A stretch of DNA of 10,280 nt from Ruthenibacterium lactatiformans (GCF_000949455.1 NZ_JXXK01000056.1:1-10280), one strand, 5' to 3'. Shown: positions 1-6,310, counted from the stretch's first letter. Notes: generated from the letters alone by a model not told the origin. Made by a program: numbers and translations.

Positions 1-1145
1 GCAAAAAACGCCTCAATATCCCCGCGGGTGCAGGCCGCCGACCCCTGCTGCATTTCCCGGCCGCCGCCCCTGCCGCCAAGCGCGGCGTTCATCTCTTTAC
101 ACAGAGCGTGCACATCTGCCCCTCCGGCGCTGCCCAACGCATACTTGTAGCCTACGGCATCCGTGCCCGAAAAAGCCGCGCACACACCCGTGCACTGCTC
201 CATCAGTGCCGTACACAGGCGGCGCAGGCTGTCGGGGGAAAGGTGGGGCTCGAATACCAGCGCATTTTTTCTGCCGCGGAACGCGGCGGCGTCCGCCGCA
301 AACAGACGGGTCTCCAGCGCGGCCTTTTCCGCTCTGAGCGCCGCGTTTTCATCCGCCAGGCGCTGCACGGCAGCCGCTGTTTCATTGATCTTCGCGCTCA
401 GCAGACCGGAGACTGCCTCGGCGTTCTGAAACTTGATACAGTGATCCTCATACGCCCGCATACCGCACAGCATGGTAACGCGGGTTCCGCCCTTATAGCT
501 TTGAGCGGACGTCAGCTTGATGCTGCCCACCTGGCCGCAGCGTTCCACATGCGTGCCGCAGCAGGCACAGACATCCACATTCGCTACCGTCACGATTCGT
601 ATCGCGCCCGTCAGCTCCTTTTTGCTGCGGTAGTTCAGCTGCGCCAGCTCCGAAGGCGCGGGCCAAGCTATCGTCACGGGCGCGTTCTGCCATATCACCC
701 AGTTGGCAGCGCGTTCCACATCGGCCAACTCCGCATCGGTGAGCGGACCGGAAAAATCCACCGTTACATCCTGCGCGCCGATATGAAAGCCCACATTGTC
801 GTAGCCGAACTGAGCGTGTACGATGCCGCTGACGATATGCTCGCCCGTGTGCTGCTGCATGTGATCCAGCCTGCGGCGGCCGTCCACATCACCTTGGACC
901 ATCTCTCCCACACGCAGCGGTGCTGTGACCGTATGCACCACTACACCGTCCTTTTCGTGCACATCCAGAACGCGCGCACCGCCCAGGGCTCCCCGGTCCG
1001 CCGGCTGGCCTCCGCCCTCGGGATAAAATGCCGTGGCGTCCAGCGTTACGGCAAAATTGCCGTCCGTGGGCACGCAGCTCAGCACAGTAGCGCAGAACTG
1101 TAAACAGGCGCCGTTTTCGTAATAGAGCTTTCTCGTCTCTGCCAT
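1..1145 (-). CDS. AlaX-type alanyl-tRNA editing protein (partial, 3' end off the left edge)
   Basis: This is a trans-acting editing protein related to the editing half of alanyl-tRNA synthetase. The family hydrolyses mischarged tRNA(Ala) carrying Ser or Gly in the cytoplasm. Reading from the ATG at 1145, the frame stays open to base 1, giving 381 full codons with the stop outside the window. The zinc/editing signature is intact: HMQQH (H95, H99) and CxxxH (C195, H199, in CACCGTHV). A YPEGGGQPADRG motif lies near residues 41-52. Residues about 250-285 are an Ala/Leu/Glu-rich coiled coil, followed by a DHHA1-like domain with GGRGGG at 357-362. This layout matches the long AlaX form of about 390-400 residues, so only a few residues are probably missing. 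There is no aminoacylation domain. The start is supported by AAAGGAAAG about ten bases upstream. It is divergent from malQ. Confidence 0.93.
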   Translation of the reverse strand, partial: MAETRKLYYENGACLQFCATVLSCVPTDGNFAVTLDATAFYPEGGGQPADRGALGGARVLDVHEKDGVVVHTVTAPLRVGEMVQGDVDGRRRLDHMQQHTGEHIVSGIVHAQFGYDNVGFHIGAQDVTVDFSGPLTDAELADVERAANWVIWQNAPVTIAWPAPSELAQLNYRSKKELTGAIRIVTVANVDVCACCGTHVERCGQVGSIKLTSAQSYKGGTRVTMLCGMRAYEDHCIKFQNAEAVSGLLSAKINETAAAVQRLADENAALRAEKAALETRLFAADAAAFRGRKNALVFEPHLSPDSLRRLCTALMEQCTGVCAAFSGTDAVGYKYALGSAGGADVHALCKEMNAALGGRGGGREMQQGSAACTRGDIEAFF

Positions 1146-1194
1146 GCCGTTTTCTTTCCTTTCAATGAACAGGCCGATTTTTGATATCGGGGAT

Positions 1195-1203
1195 ATTGTA
1201 ACA
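1195..1203 (-). promoter_or_regulatory. Possible extended -10 promoter for the AlaX gene
   Basis: On the minus strand the sequence reads TGTTACAAT, an extended -10 (TGn followed by TACAAT, 5 of 6 to consensus), about 50 bases upstream of the AlaX ATG. No convincing -35 hexamer sits at the right distance, so this is a tentative call. Confidence 0.35.
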
Positions 1204-1245
1204 TAAAAATTCAGCAAAAGCACTAAAAAAAGCGCCAACTTTTCG

Positions 1246-1276
1246 TTGTCCGAAACCCCGGAAATTGTACTATAAT
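1246..1276 (+). promoter_or_regulatory. Sigma-A-type promoter for malQ
   Basis: A perfect TATAAT lies at 1271-1276, with TTGTCC at 1246-1251 as the -35. The 19-base spacing is slightly long. Transcription would start near 1283, giving a leader of about 95 bases before the malQ start codon. It is the only obvious plus-strand promoter in the divergent gap. Confidence 0.6.
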
Positions 1277-1303
1277 GCATATAACCGGGCCGCCGGAGGC
1301 AAA

Positions 1304-1362
1304 GCTCTGAAACAGAGCCTTTCCGCGGCCTTCGGTGAGCAACCGCCCGGCGCTTGCCGGGC
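1304..1362 (+). promoter_or_regulatory. Structured malQ 5' leader with three consecutive hairpins
   Basis: Three stem-loops follow one another between the predicted transcription start and the malQ ribosome binding site. The first is GCTCTG-AAA-CAGAGC (1304-1318), which can be extended outward with small bulges by AAA/TTT and GG/CC. The second is CGGT-GAGCA-ACCG (1333-1345). The third is GCCCGGC-GCTT-GCCGGGC (1345-1362), ending four bases before AAGGGAGG. No T-run follows, so none is a simple terminator. The leader does not match any riboswitch consensus I can recognise by eye. A regulatory role is inferred only from the structure. Confidence 0.4.
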
Positions 1363-1378
1363 AGCAAGGGAGGAAACC

Positions 1379-2854
1379 ATGCGCAAAAGCGGCATCCTGA
1401 TGCCGGTGGCGAGCCTGCCGGGGCCTTACGGCATCGGCTCGTTGGGCAAACCGGCATTCGTGTTCATTGATTTTCTGAAAAAGGCTGGGCAGAAAGTGTG
1501 GCAAATGCTCCCCCTTTCACCTACGGGCTTTGGGAACAGCCCCTATCAAAGCTGTTCGGCCTTTGCCGGCAACCCCTATTTTATCGATCTCGATATCCTG
1601 CGCAAAAAAGGTCTTTTGAAAAAAGGCGAGTACGGGGCAAAGGAATGCTGCACCAACGAGGGCGCAGTGGATTACGCGGCTCTGTACCACAGCCGGTACG
1701 GTATTCTGCGCAAGGCTTTCGCCCGTTTTTCCACTTGGTACCCGGACGACTACTACCGCTTCTGCTACGAGCAGGGCTGGTGGCTGGAGGATTATGCGCT
1801 GTATATGACAGCCAAGGGCCTGTATGAAGGGAAAAGCTATCTGGAGTGGCCCGAGCCCGTGCGTTCCCACACGCCGGAGGCCATCCGGCAGCTGTATGCC
1901 GAGCATGAGGCGGAAGTTCATTTCTGGAAATTCTGCCAGTACGAGTTCAGCCTCCAGTGGACCGCCCTCAAGGCCTATGCAGGGGAAAACGGTATCGAGA
2001 TCATGGGGGATATCCCCATCTATGTGGCGGCGGACAGCGCGGACGTATGGGCCGCGCCGGAGCTGTTTCTGCTGGATGCCTGCGGCGCCCCAAAAGAGGT
2101 TGCCGGCTGCCCGCCGGACGCATTTTCGGACGCAGGCCAGCTTTGGGGCAACCCGCTGTACGACTGGGCCCACCACGAAAAAACCGGCTTTGCCTGGTGG
2201 GTGCGGCGCATCCGCTATGCCCTGAATTTTTACGATATTCTGCGCATCGACCATTTCCGCGGCTTCGACACCTATTATGCCATCCCCTACGGCGCGAAGA
2301 CCGCCCAAACGGGCGAGTGGCGCAGCGGCCCGGGCATGAAGCTGTTTCGCGCCGTGAAGCAGGCGCTGGGGGATGTGCCCATCGTGGCCGAGGACTTGGG
2401 CGAGCTGTTTCCCAGCGTATATGAGCTGTTGGCGGAGAGCGGGTTCCCGGGCATGAAGGTACTGCAATTTGCTTTCGGCCCCGGAGACAGCGAGTATCTG
2501 CCCCATAACCATCCCGTACACTGCGTGGTGTACACGGGCACACACGACAACACCACGGCTGCCGCCTGGTACAGGACCGCCGCCCCGGCCCAGCGGAAGA
2601 AAGCCGCCGCTTACCTGGGGCTGAACCGGGAGGAGGGCTTTGCCGCCGGGCTGGTGCGCGGCGCGCTGGCCAGCCCCGGAGAGCTGTGCATTATCCCTCT
2701 GGCGGATTATCTTGCCCTGGGGGCCGAAGCGCGCATCAACACGCCGTCCACGCTGGGCGGCTCGAACTGGGTGTGGCGCGCGCTGCCCGGCCAGCTCTGC
2801 GCCGCCAACGCCAAAAAGATCGCGGCGCTGGCCGTACTGTACGGCCGCGCCTGA
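1379..2854 (+). CDS. malQ: 4-alpha-glucanotransferase (amylomaltase, GH77)
   Basis: This cytoplasmic enzyme transfers alpha-1,4-glucan segments between maltodextrins, releasing glucose and longer chains for glycogen or maltodextrin phosphorylase. The 491-residue length is normal for a bacterial amylomaltase. The N-terminal motif (GILMPVASLPGPYGIGSLG) and LPLSPTGFGNSPYQSCSAFAGNP are family hallmarks. The GH77 catalytic residues are all present: nucleophile D291 in LRIDHFRGF, acid/base E338 in AEDLG, and D390 in GTHDNTT. The C-terminal INTPSTLGGSNWVWR motif is also intact. The frame is open upstream to 1265, but the ATG at 1379 is chosen because AAGGGAGG (1366-1373) sits five bases before it and the promoter lies at 1246-1276. 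The gene is monocistronic, ending at a strong terminator. No phosphorylase or maltose transporter gene is in the window. Confidence 0.97.
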   Translation: MRKSGILMPVASLPGPYGIGSLGKPAFVFIDFLKKAGQKVWQMLPLSPTGFGNSPYQSCSAFAGNPYFIDLDILRKKGLLKKGEYGAKECCTNEGAVDYAALYHSRYGILRKAFARFSTWYPDDYYRFCYEQGWWLEDYALYMTAKGLYEGKSYLEWPEPVRSHTPEAIRQLYAEHEAEVHFWKFCQYEFSLQWTALKAYAGENGIEIMGDIPIYVAADSADVWAAPELFLLDACGAPKEVAGCPPDAFSDAGQLWGNPLYDWAHHEKTGFAWWVRRIRYALNFYDILRIDHFRGFDTYYAIPYGAKTAQTGEWRSGPGMKLFRAVKQALGDVPIVAEDLGELFPSVYELLAESGFPGMKVLQFAFGPGDSEYLPHNHPVHCVVYTGTHDNTTAAAWYRTAAPAQRKKAAAYLGLNREEGFAAGLVRGALASPGELCIIPLADYLALGAEARINTPSTLGGSNWVWRALPGQLCAANAKKIAALAVLYGRA

Positions 2855-2914
2855 CATTAAAGCACAGCAAAAAAAACAGGGCCGCTGACATGGGCGGCAT
2901 CCCGTAAAGAAGTT

Positions 2915-2953
2915 AAGGGCAAGGCAGACCACAATGGTTTGCCTTGCCCTTTC
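2915..2953 (+). terminator. Rho-independent terminator after malQ
   Basis: A 16-base-pair stem with one internal mismatch (AAGGGCAAGGCA..ACC / GGT..TGCCTTGCCCTT) closes a five-base ACAAT loop and is followed by a short T-run. It lies about 60 bases after the malQ stop. It may also stop minus-strand transcripts from the convergent grpB-family gene, though no strong T-run exists on that strand. Confidence 0.8.
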
Positions 2954-3039
2954 ATACTGCGTAGCCCACTATGATGCTTTCGGGGAAAGTGCCCGTGGAA
3001 AAAACGGTAACCGGACGCTTCAGTTGCCGATTGCAATTT

Positions 3040-3555
3040 CTACATATTGGCTTCCGACAACAGTTGGCCTATGATTTCTTGTTTGCTTGCGGTATAGCGC
3101 TTCCGGTCGTCTGCAAACCGCACTGCTGATTTCCGCTTGAACTCGTCGTACATCATCGCTTTTTCAGGGTTTGCGTTCAGATAGTCCCGGAAACTGATAT
3201 AATTACTCCACCCTGTTCCGTTCCTTTTCACGATATGGATATGGTGTGTTCGTATATCGCCATCTTCCATTACAAAAAATACTTCTCCTGCAACAGCTCC
3301 TTCATGGAAAAAAATATTATGCTGTTTCAGGACTTCAATATAAGGCAATATATCCTTTATGTCGTGGACAGCAACGGCAATATCAATAATCGGCTTTGCG
3401 TGAATTGAGCAAATGGCCGTACTTCCCACATGCTGAATATCAAGTGCAGTATCTCCCAAGAGTTGCTTTAATACGCTGATTACATTTTCAGCATTTTCAT
3501 GCCATTCCTCTTGATGCTGCACCAACTTTACCGTTCCGCTTTTTAACCCTATCAT
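3040..3555 (-). CDS. GrpB family protein (UPF0157, nucleotidyltransferase-like fold)
   Basis: The 171-residue product matches the GrpB/UPF0157 family, whose members have a nucleotidyltransferase-like fold and are sometimes fused to dephospho-CoA kinase. The biochemical role is not settled. Hallmarks are VKLVQHQEEW near the N-terminus, IQHVGSTA at 40-47, AKPIIDIAV at 53-61, HHIHIVK at 104-110, SFRDYL at 121-126 and a C-terminal RKRYTASKQEII segment. The frame is open upstream to a GTG at 3612, but that GTG lies inside the predicted promoter, upstream of the likely transcript start. The ATG at 3555 is therefore chosen. It has GAGAGGA about ten bases upstream, a rather long spacing. Codon use is more A+T-rich than in the flanking malQ and esterase genes, which suggests later acquisition. 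It may be cotranscribed with nothing else. Confidence 0.88.
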   Translation of the reverse strand: MIGLKSGTVKLVQHQEEWHENAENVISVLKQLLGDTALDIQHVGSTAICSIHAKPIIDIAVAVHDIKDILPYIEVLKQHNIFFHEGAVAGEVFFVMEDGDIRTHHIHIVKRNGTGWSNYISFRDYLNANPEKAMMYDEFKRKSAVRFADDRKRYTASKQEIIGQLLSEANM

Positions 3556-3597
3556 AACAATGCTGTCCTCTCGAGAACCCGAGTCGTTGGTCAATTT

Positions 3598-3626
3598 ATT
3601 ATAAAACAACACCCGCCGAAAAACAA
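3598..3626 (-). promoter_or_regulatory. Promoter for the GrpB-family gene
   Basis: On the minus strand TTGTTT (3621-3626) and a perfect TATAAT (3598-3603) are separated by exactly 17 bases. Transcription would start near 3591, about 35 bases before the chosen ATG at 3555. The -35 lies inside the loop of the preceding terminator hairpin. Confidence 0.65.
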
Positions 3627-3642
3627 CTTTGTCAGCGGGTGT
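3604..3642 (-). terminator. Rho-independent terminator of the 33-codon peptide transcript
   Basis: On the minus strand ACACCCGCTGA pairs with TCGGCGGGTGT (11 pairs including one G-T wobble) around a 12-base T-rich loop, followed by TTGTTTTAT. It lies about 65 bases after the stop of the 33-codon peptide. The run of T and the TATAAT of the next promoter overlap, so terminator and promoter are nested. Confidence 0.65.
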
Positions 3643-3708
3643 CAGCTTCCTTATGATAGACCGCCCAAAGCGCGGCCCTGTTTTTTCATCGTGTTTCCCG
3701 CACTGCTC

Positions 3709-3810
3709 TCAGCAGCCTTTCTCGTAACGCATGTATGCGACATCCCAGCCCATGGAGTACTCGTATGCAGCACACGCTTTTACAAGATAGTTCAGAAAAT
3801 TCTTTTTCAT
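3709..3810 (-). CDS. Candidate 33-residue peptide of unknown function
   Basis: I do not recognise this peptide. It starts MKKNFLNYLVKACAAYEYSM and ends in YEKGC, with cysteines at 13 and at the C-terminal residue 33, one tryptophan (22) and four tyrosines. The N-terminal half is basic and then hydrophobic, resembling the start of secreted or membrane-active peptides. It lacks the acidic C-terminal tail expected of AgrD-type autoinducer precursors. The frame is open further upstream to 3972, but the ATG at 3810 is strongly favoured. AAAGGAGGG sits seven bases before it, and a consensus promoter at 3898-3926 places the upstream in-frame starts outside the transcript. It has its own terminator. 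No radical-SAM, protease, transporter or regulator gene lies beside it. Possible roles are a signalling or antimicrobial peptide, a small membrane protein or a leader peptide; none is shown. Confidence 0.6.
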   Translation of the reverse strand: MKKNFLNYLVKACAAYEYSMGWDVAYMRYEKGC

Positions 3811-3817
3811 AACAGTA

Positions 3818-3826
3818 CCCTCCTTT
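3818..3826 (-). promoter_or_regulatory. Near-perfect ribosome binding site deciding the peptide start
   Basis: On the minus strand AAAGGAGGG lies seven bases before the ATG at 3810. It is among the strongest ribosome binding sites in the window and is the main reason for calling the short 33-codon frame rather than the longer frame starting at 3972. Confidence 0.8.
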
Positions 3827-3861
3827 AAAGGTATCTCTAAAATTTCCCGCCCCTCAATCGG

Positions 3862-3892
3862 ACGGCTTCCGTGTCCCCTTTCCCTTGGGACA
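3862..3892 (-). promoter_or_regulatory. 5'-terminal hairpins in the peptide mRNA leader
   Basis: TGTCCC (minus strand, 3887-3892) pairs with GGGACA (3872-3877) around a nine-base loop. An adjoining small ACGG-AAG-CCGT hairpin occupies 3862-3872. The first stem begins at the predicted transcription start, the arrangement seen in mRNAs stabilised by a 5'-terminal stem-loop. That role is inferred. Confidence 0.45.
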
Positions 3893-3897
3893 TTTTT

Positions 3898-3926
3898 ATT
3901 ATATACCGTCATTTTGCATAAATCAA
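3898..3926 (-). promoter_or_regulatory. Strong promoter for the 33-codon peptide gene
   Basis: On the minus strand TTGATT (3921-3926) and a perfect TATAAT (3898-3903) are separated by 17 bases. The start site near 3891 leaves a leader of about 80 bases before the ATG at 3810. The surrounding DNA is A+T-rich. Confidence 0.7.
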
Positions 3927-4253
3927 TAGCTTTATTATTGTAATATTGCACAAACTTTCTGTCCTTTGCCAAAGCTGTGTACCCTTATAAAATGATGTTT
4001 TTTTCACAATGTATCTGAAAACCCGCACAGCAGGCTGCGTGCATAATTGATAAAAATATAACTATATTATCGTCATATTGACGAATTTCCTGGAAATTTT
4101 TTTGCTTTTGCAAAATCAATTTCTTCATATGCTCTTTCTTATTGCTTGCGAATTTTTTTGTTTCGCCTCCGAGTGTATTTTCAGTGCATTCTTTCGCCAT
4201 GATTTGCCTTTTTTGAAGTGCATATTCTTCCCGGCCATGGCGCACCCTAATTC
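3927..4253. other. A+T-rich intergenic stretch with one operator-like dyad
   Basis: No gene is supported here. The open frames on both strands lack good ribosome binding sites and family features. The one notable element is TCGTCA-TAT-TGACGA (4070-4084), a six-base-pair dyad with a three-base spacer in A+T-rich DNA, compatible with a repressor or activator half-site pair. It could regulate the plus-strand gene at 4272, but no well-spaced promoter was found beside it. Confidence 0.4.
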
Positions 4254-4271
4254 TAAAAGGAGTGGAACACC

Positions 4272-4703
4272 ATGGATAATCAAACTGTTCTATTGCTCAA
4301 CGAGGTCGTAAAAAATGCCGAGATGGGTAAAAATACCGTCACCCAGCTTTTGGGTATCACCGATGACGAACGCCTGAAAATACACCTGAACCGCCAGCTG
4401 GCCACATACGAGGACCTTTCCAAACGGGCCAATGCAATGCTGGCCGTAGAGGGCGAGCAGGCCGAAGGCCAGAACGCTTTTACAAAGCTGAATGCCAAAA
4501 TGGGCGTAAAGATGCAGACGATGTACGATAAGTCTCCCCGCAAAATCGCGGAGATGCTCATTGAAGGCAGCCATGTGGGCGTTACAGATATGACCATTGC
4601 CATCAAGGACGCGCCCGACGCGAACCCGGGCGCTGTCGCGCTGGCTCAGCGCCTGCAGCATGCCGAAAATGAATATGCCGGAGAATTGAATGTATTTCTG
4701 TAA
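4272..4703 (+). CDS. Conserved-looking helical protein of unknown function (143 aa)
   Basis: The product has 143 residues, is almost wholly helix-forming, acidic and without a signal peptide or membrane segment. It reads as two helical hairpins: about 5-60 (LLNEVVKNAEMGKNTVTQLL to the SKRANAML segment), a loop rich in E, G and Q, then 72-143 (KMGVKMQTMYDKSPRKIAEM to the C-terminal LQHAENEYAGELNVFL). This is the layout of a four-helix bundle, similar in style to ferritin-like or DUF2383-type proteins. I do not see a clear di-iron ExxH set, so I assign no catalytic role. From memory, proteins of this size and style occur as conserved hypotheticals in Clostridia. AAAAGGAG lies about ten bases before the ATG. 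The gene stands alone and converges on the CE15-like esterase. Confidence 0.82.
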   Translation: MDNQTVLLLNEVVKNAEMGKNTVTQLLGITDDERLKIHLNRQLATYEDLSKRANAMLAVEGEQAEGQNAFTKLNAKMGVKMQTMYDKSPRKIAEMLIEGSHVGVTDMTIAIKDAPDANPGAVALAQRLQHAENEYAGELNVFL

Positions 4704-4711
4704 GCGCTCAA

Positions 4712-4732
4712 ACAGCCGCAGGCTGTATTTTC
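4712..4732 (+). terminator. Possible minor terminator after the 143-aa gene
   Basis: ACAGCC-GCA-GGCTGT (4712-4726) followed by ATTTTC forms a small six-base-pair hairpin just after the stop codon. It is weaker than the downstream shared terminator and may be only a partial stop. Confidence 0.4.
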
Positions 4733-4772
4733 GGCCGGAACCATCCTATGGCTGCCGTGAAGGAACAAAAAC

Positions 4773-4815
4773 AACTGCCGCACCGGAAATTCCGATGCGG
4801 CAGTTCTGTTTTTCA
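4773..4815. terminator. Shared bidirectional terminator between convergent genes
   Basis: AACTGCCGCA-c-CGGAAATTCCG-a-TGCGGCAGTT (4773-4805) forms a long near-perfect stem. On the plus strand it is followed by CTGTTTTTC. On the minus strand the flank reads TGTTTTTGTTCC. T-rich tracts on both sides let it stop transcription of the 143-aa gene and of the esterase gene. Confidence 0.88.
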
Positions 4816-4836
4816 ATTTTTGCAGACGGAAGGCTC

Positions 4837-6189
4837 TCACGCCTTCAGGTACTCGTCCATGTACTGAAAATAAAATTCCCAGTCCTCGCGCTGGACGTCA
4901 TGCCATCCGGCGCGGTTGTGATAGCCCATGGCCCCGCTCCAGCAAGCCTGGCCCGCATGGGGCTGCGTTTCGCCCTCGGCCACGCAGCCGTCCGGCAGTA
5001 CGTTCAGCCCGTACAGCGCAAAGGCAGGGCGGCTGGCCATCAGGCTGTTCCATGCGCCCTGCGGATCGGCCCAGAGGTCTCCCTCCGCACAAGCCACATA
5101 TACCTGTCGCGGTGCGATGCAGGCCAGCAGCAGGTGCTGGTCCACGGGCAAGGAGGCGGCGTCCGCTCCATATTCCTTATATTTTGTGCAGAACCAGTGG
5201 GGAAACAGGGCATTGATGGATTTCAGTGTCTCGCCGCGGTTTTCCCGCGTGAGACTGGCGCCCGTGTTCCCGGAATCGTTGGAGATCACAAGCGCGATAC
5301 GTTCATCGTTGGCTCCTGCCCACACCGCCGCCTTGCCCAGGCGTGAATGACCGATATCCGCAATGCGCGCCGCGTCCACATCCGCGTCCTGCACAAGATA
5401 ATCCACGCCGCGCATAATGCTGAAGGCCCACGCGCCCACGGCCTTGAACTCCGGCTCGTCAAACAGCGAAATTACACGGCTGCTGTAAGCCTTGGCGTCA
5501 TCCGGGGCAAAATCGTTGCACCAAATAGTGGCCACGCCGTAACCACGTGCCACAGCTTCTTCAATGGCCCAACGCTCCGCTTTTCCGCCGCGTTCCTCTT
5601 CCAGCACGGCCGCGTCCTTTTCGCTGGCATAAGAGGGCAGGATGGCCGGATCGTCCAGCACCGTGTGGTTGCCGTTGAAGTTTAGCCCCACCACAACGGG
5701 CGCGGGCCGGTCGGAATTGGGCAGATACATCAGAAGCAGTGCATCGGAGGAGCCTTTGTCCGTTGTGACAGTGAGCTTCACCTGACGGCGCAAGGCCGCG
5801 CCGTCCAGTGCTTCGCCTTCCTCCACAACCTCAAAAGACGTTTCGAAGCCATTCTTCGGCAGCACACCATACACATGCTTCTCAAACAGGTCCAGCACCT
5901 CCGCCCGGCGCAAAGCCATATCCTCCGGCGTTTCCACTCCCGTTCCGTCCTGCAGCGCCAGCACCTCGGGCAGTGTGGAATAATCTCGCTCGCCGCCCAC
6001 GACATAGGCCCGCATGGGGTCCGAAAGCTCCATCTGGAAGTTACTGGTCATGGCCACCATGTTCGGCCAGGGCAGCATGCTGTGCATCCACAGCACAAGG
6101 CCCCCCGCCGTCAGCACCAGAACCAGCACGATGCCCAGAGGGATATACCACCAATGGAATTTTTTCCTCTGCTTCTCTTTCACCCGCAC
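4837..6189 (-). CDS. Membrane-anchored CE15-like esterase (glucuronoyl/acetylxylan esterase type)
   Basis: This is an alpha/beta-hydrolase resembling carbohydrate esterase family 15, whose known members cleave ester links between xylan glucuronic acid and lignin. The 450-residue product starts with a basic stretch, then one hydrophobic segment (about 15-35, PLGIVLVLVLTAGGLVLW), so it is probably anchored with the catalytic part outside. The nucleophile elbow is GHSRLGKAAVWAG (Ser282), followed by ISNDSGNTGASLTREN, FPHWFC, LPVDQHLLLACIAPRQVYV and EGDLWADPQG. The likely catalytic His is in MGYHNRAGWHDV (424-430). A long frame begins at a TTG at 6207, but AAAGGAG lies after that codon. The GTG at 6189 (spacing 4) or 6183 (spacing 10) is therefore more likely. 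The acid residue usually seen as Glu in the ESG motif is Asp here. Substrate is inferred only from the family. Confidence 0.85.
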   Translation of the reverse strand: MRVKEKQRKKFHWWYIPLGIVLVLVLTAGGLVLWMHSMLPWPNMVAMTSNFQMELSDPMRAYVVGGERDYSTLPEVLALQDGTGVETPEDMALRRAEVLDLFEKHVYGVLPKNGFETSFEVVEEGEALDGAALRRQVKLTVTTDKGSSDALLLMYLPNSDRPAPVVVGLNFNGNHTVLDDPAILPSYASEKDAAVLEEERGGKAERWAIEEAVARGYGVATIWCNDFAPDDAKAYSSRVISLFDEPEFKAVGAWAFSIMRGVDYLVQDADVDAARIADIGHSRLGKAAVWAGANDERIALVISNDSGNTGASLTRENRGETLKSINALFPHWFCTKYKEYGADAASLPVDQHLLLACIAPRQVYVACAEGDLWADPQGAWNSLMASRPAFALYGLNVLPDGCVAEGETQPHAGQACWSGAMGYHNRAGWHDVQREDWEFYFQYMDEYLKA

Positions 6190-6193
6190 AAAA

Positions 6194-6201
6194 CTCCTTT
6201 C
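6194..6201 (-). promoter_or_regulatory. Ribosome binding site that moves the esterase start
   Basis: GAAAGGAG on the minus strand lies downstream of the TTG that opens the longest frame (6207). It is four bases before GTG 6189 and ten before GTG 6183. This makes the TTG start unlikely. Confidence 0.7.
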
Positions 6202-6310
6202 ACCCAAGATCTATGATTTTACAATAAAGGATTTTTGAGTATTTTCCATTGTTTTTGTTGCGAATCAACAGGGAACAGGGAAAAACGTACTTTTTCACAA
6301 GCCCTGATCA

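Noticed and set aside
108..1103. 331-codon plus-strand open frame
   Set aside because: It is antisense to the AlaX gene, whose frame carries all editing-domain motifs. The plus-strand translation is rich in Arg, His and Gln, as expected of a GC-rich shadow frame.
1517..2932. 471-codon minus-strand open frame opposite malQ
   Set aside because: It is an antisense shadow of a gene with intact GH77 motifs, runs through the malQ terminator and shows no family signature.
3653..3691. 12-codon minus-strand frame between the peptide and its terminator
   Set aside because: It has no good ribosome binding site and is too short to support from this window alone.
3709..3810. AgrD-type autoinducer precursor
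   Set aside because: The MKKN-like start is suggestive, but the central Cys with a four-residue ring tail and the acidic C-terminal segment are absent, and there is no agrB-like gene nearby.
3811..3972. N-terminal extension of the 33-codon peptide to 87 residues
   Set aside because: Its upstream start lies before the consensus promoter at 3898-3926, so the predicted mRNA would not contain it. The strong ribosome binding site belongs to the ATG at 3810.
3985..4245. 86-codon minus-strand frame in the A+T-rich gap
   Set aside because: Only weak ribosome binding sites precede its possible Met starts, it has no recognisable motif and no promoter of clear spacing. Chance openness in A+T-rich DNA is equally likely.
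4690..5346. 218-codon plus-strand frame opposite the esterase
   Set aside because: It starts inside the 143-aa gene's tail, runs through the bidirectional terminator and lies antisense to the CE15-like gene.
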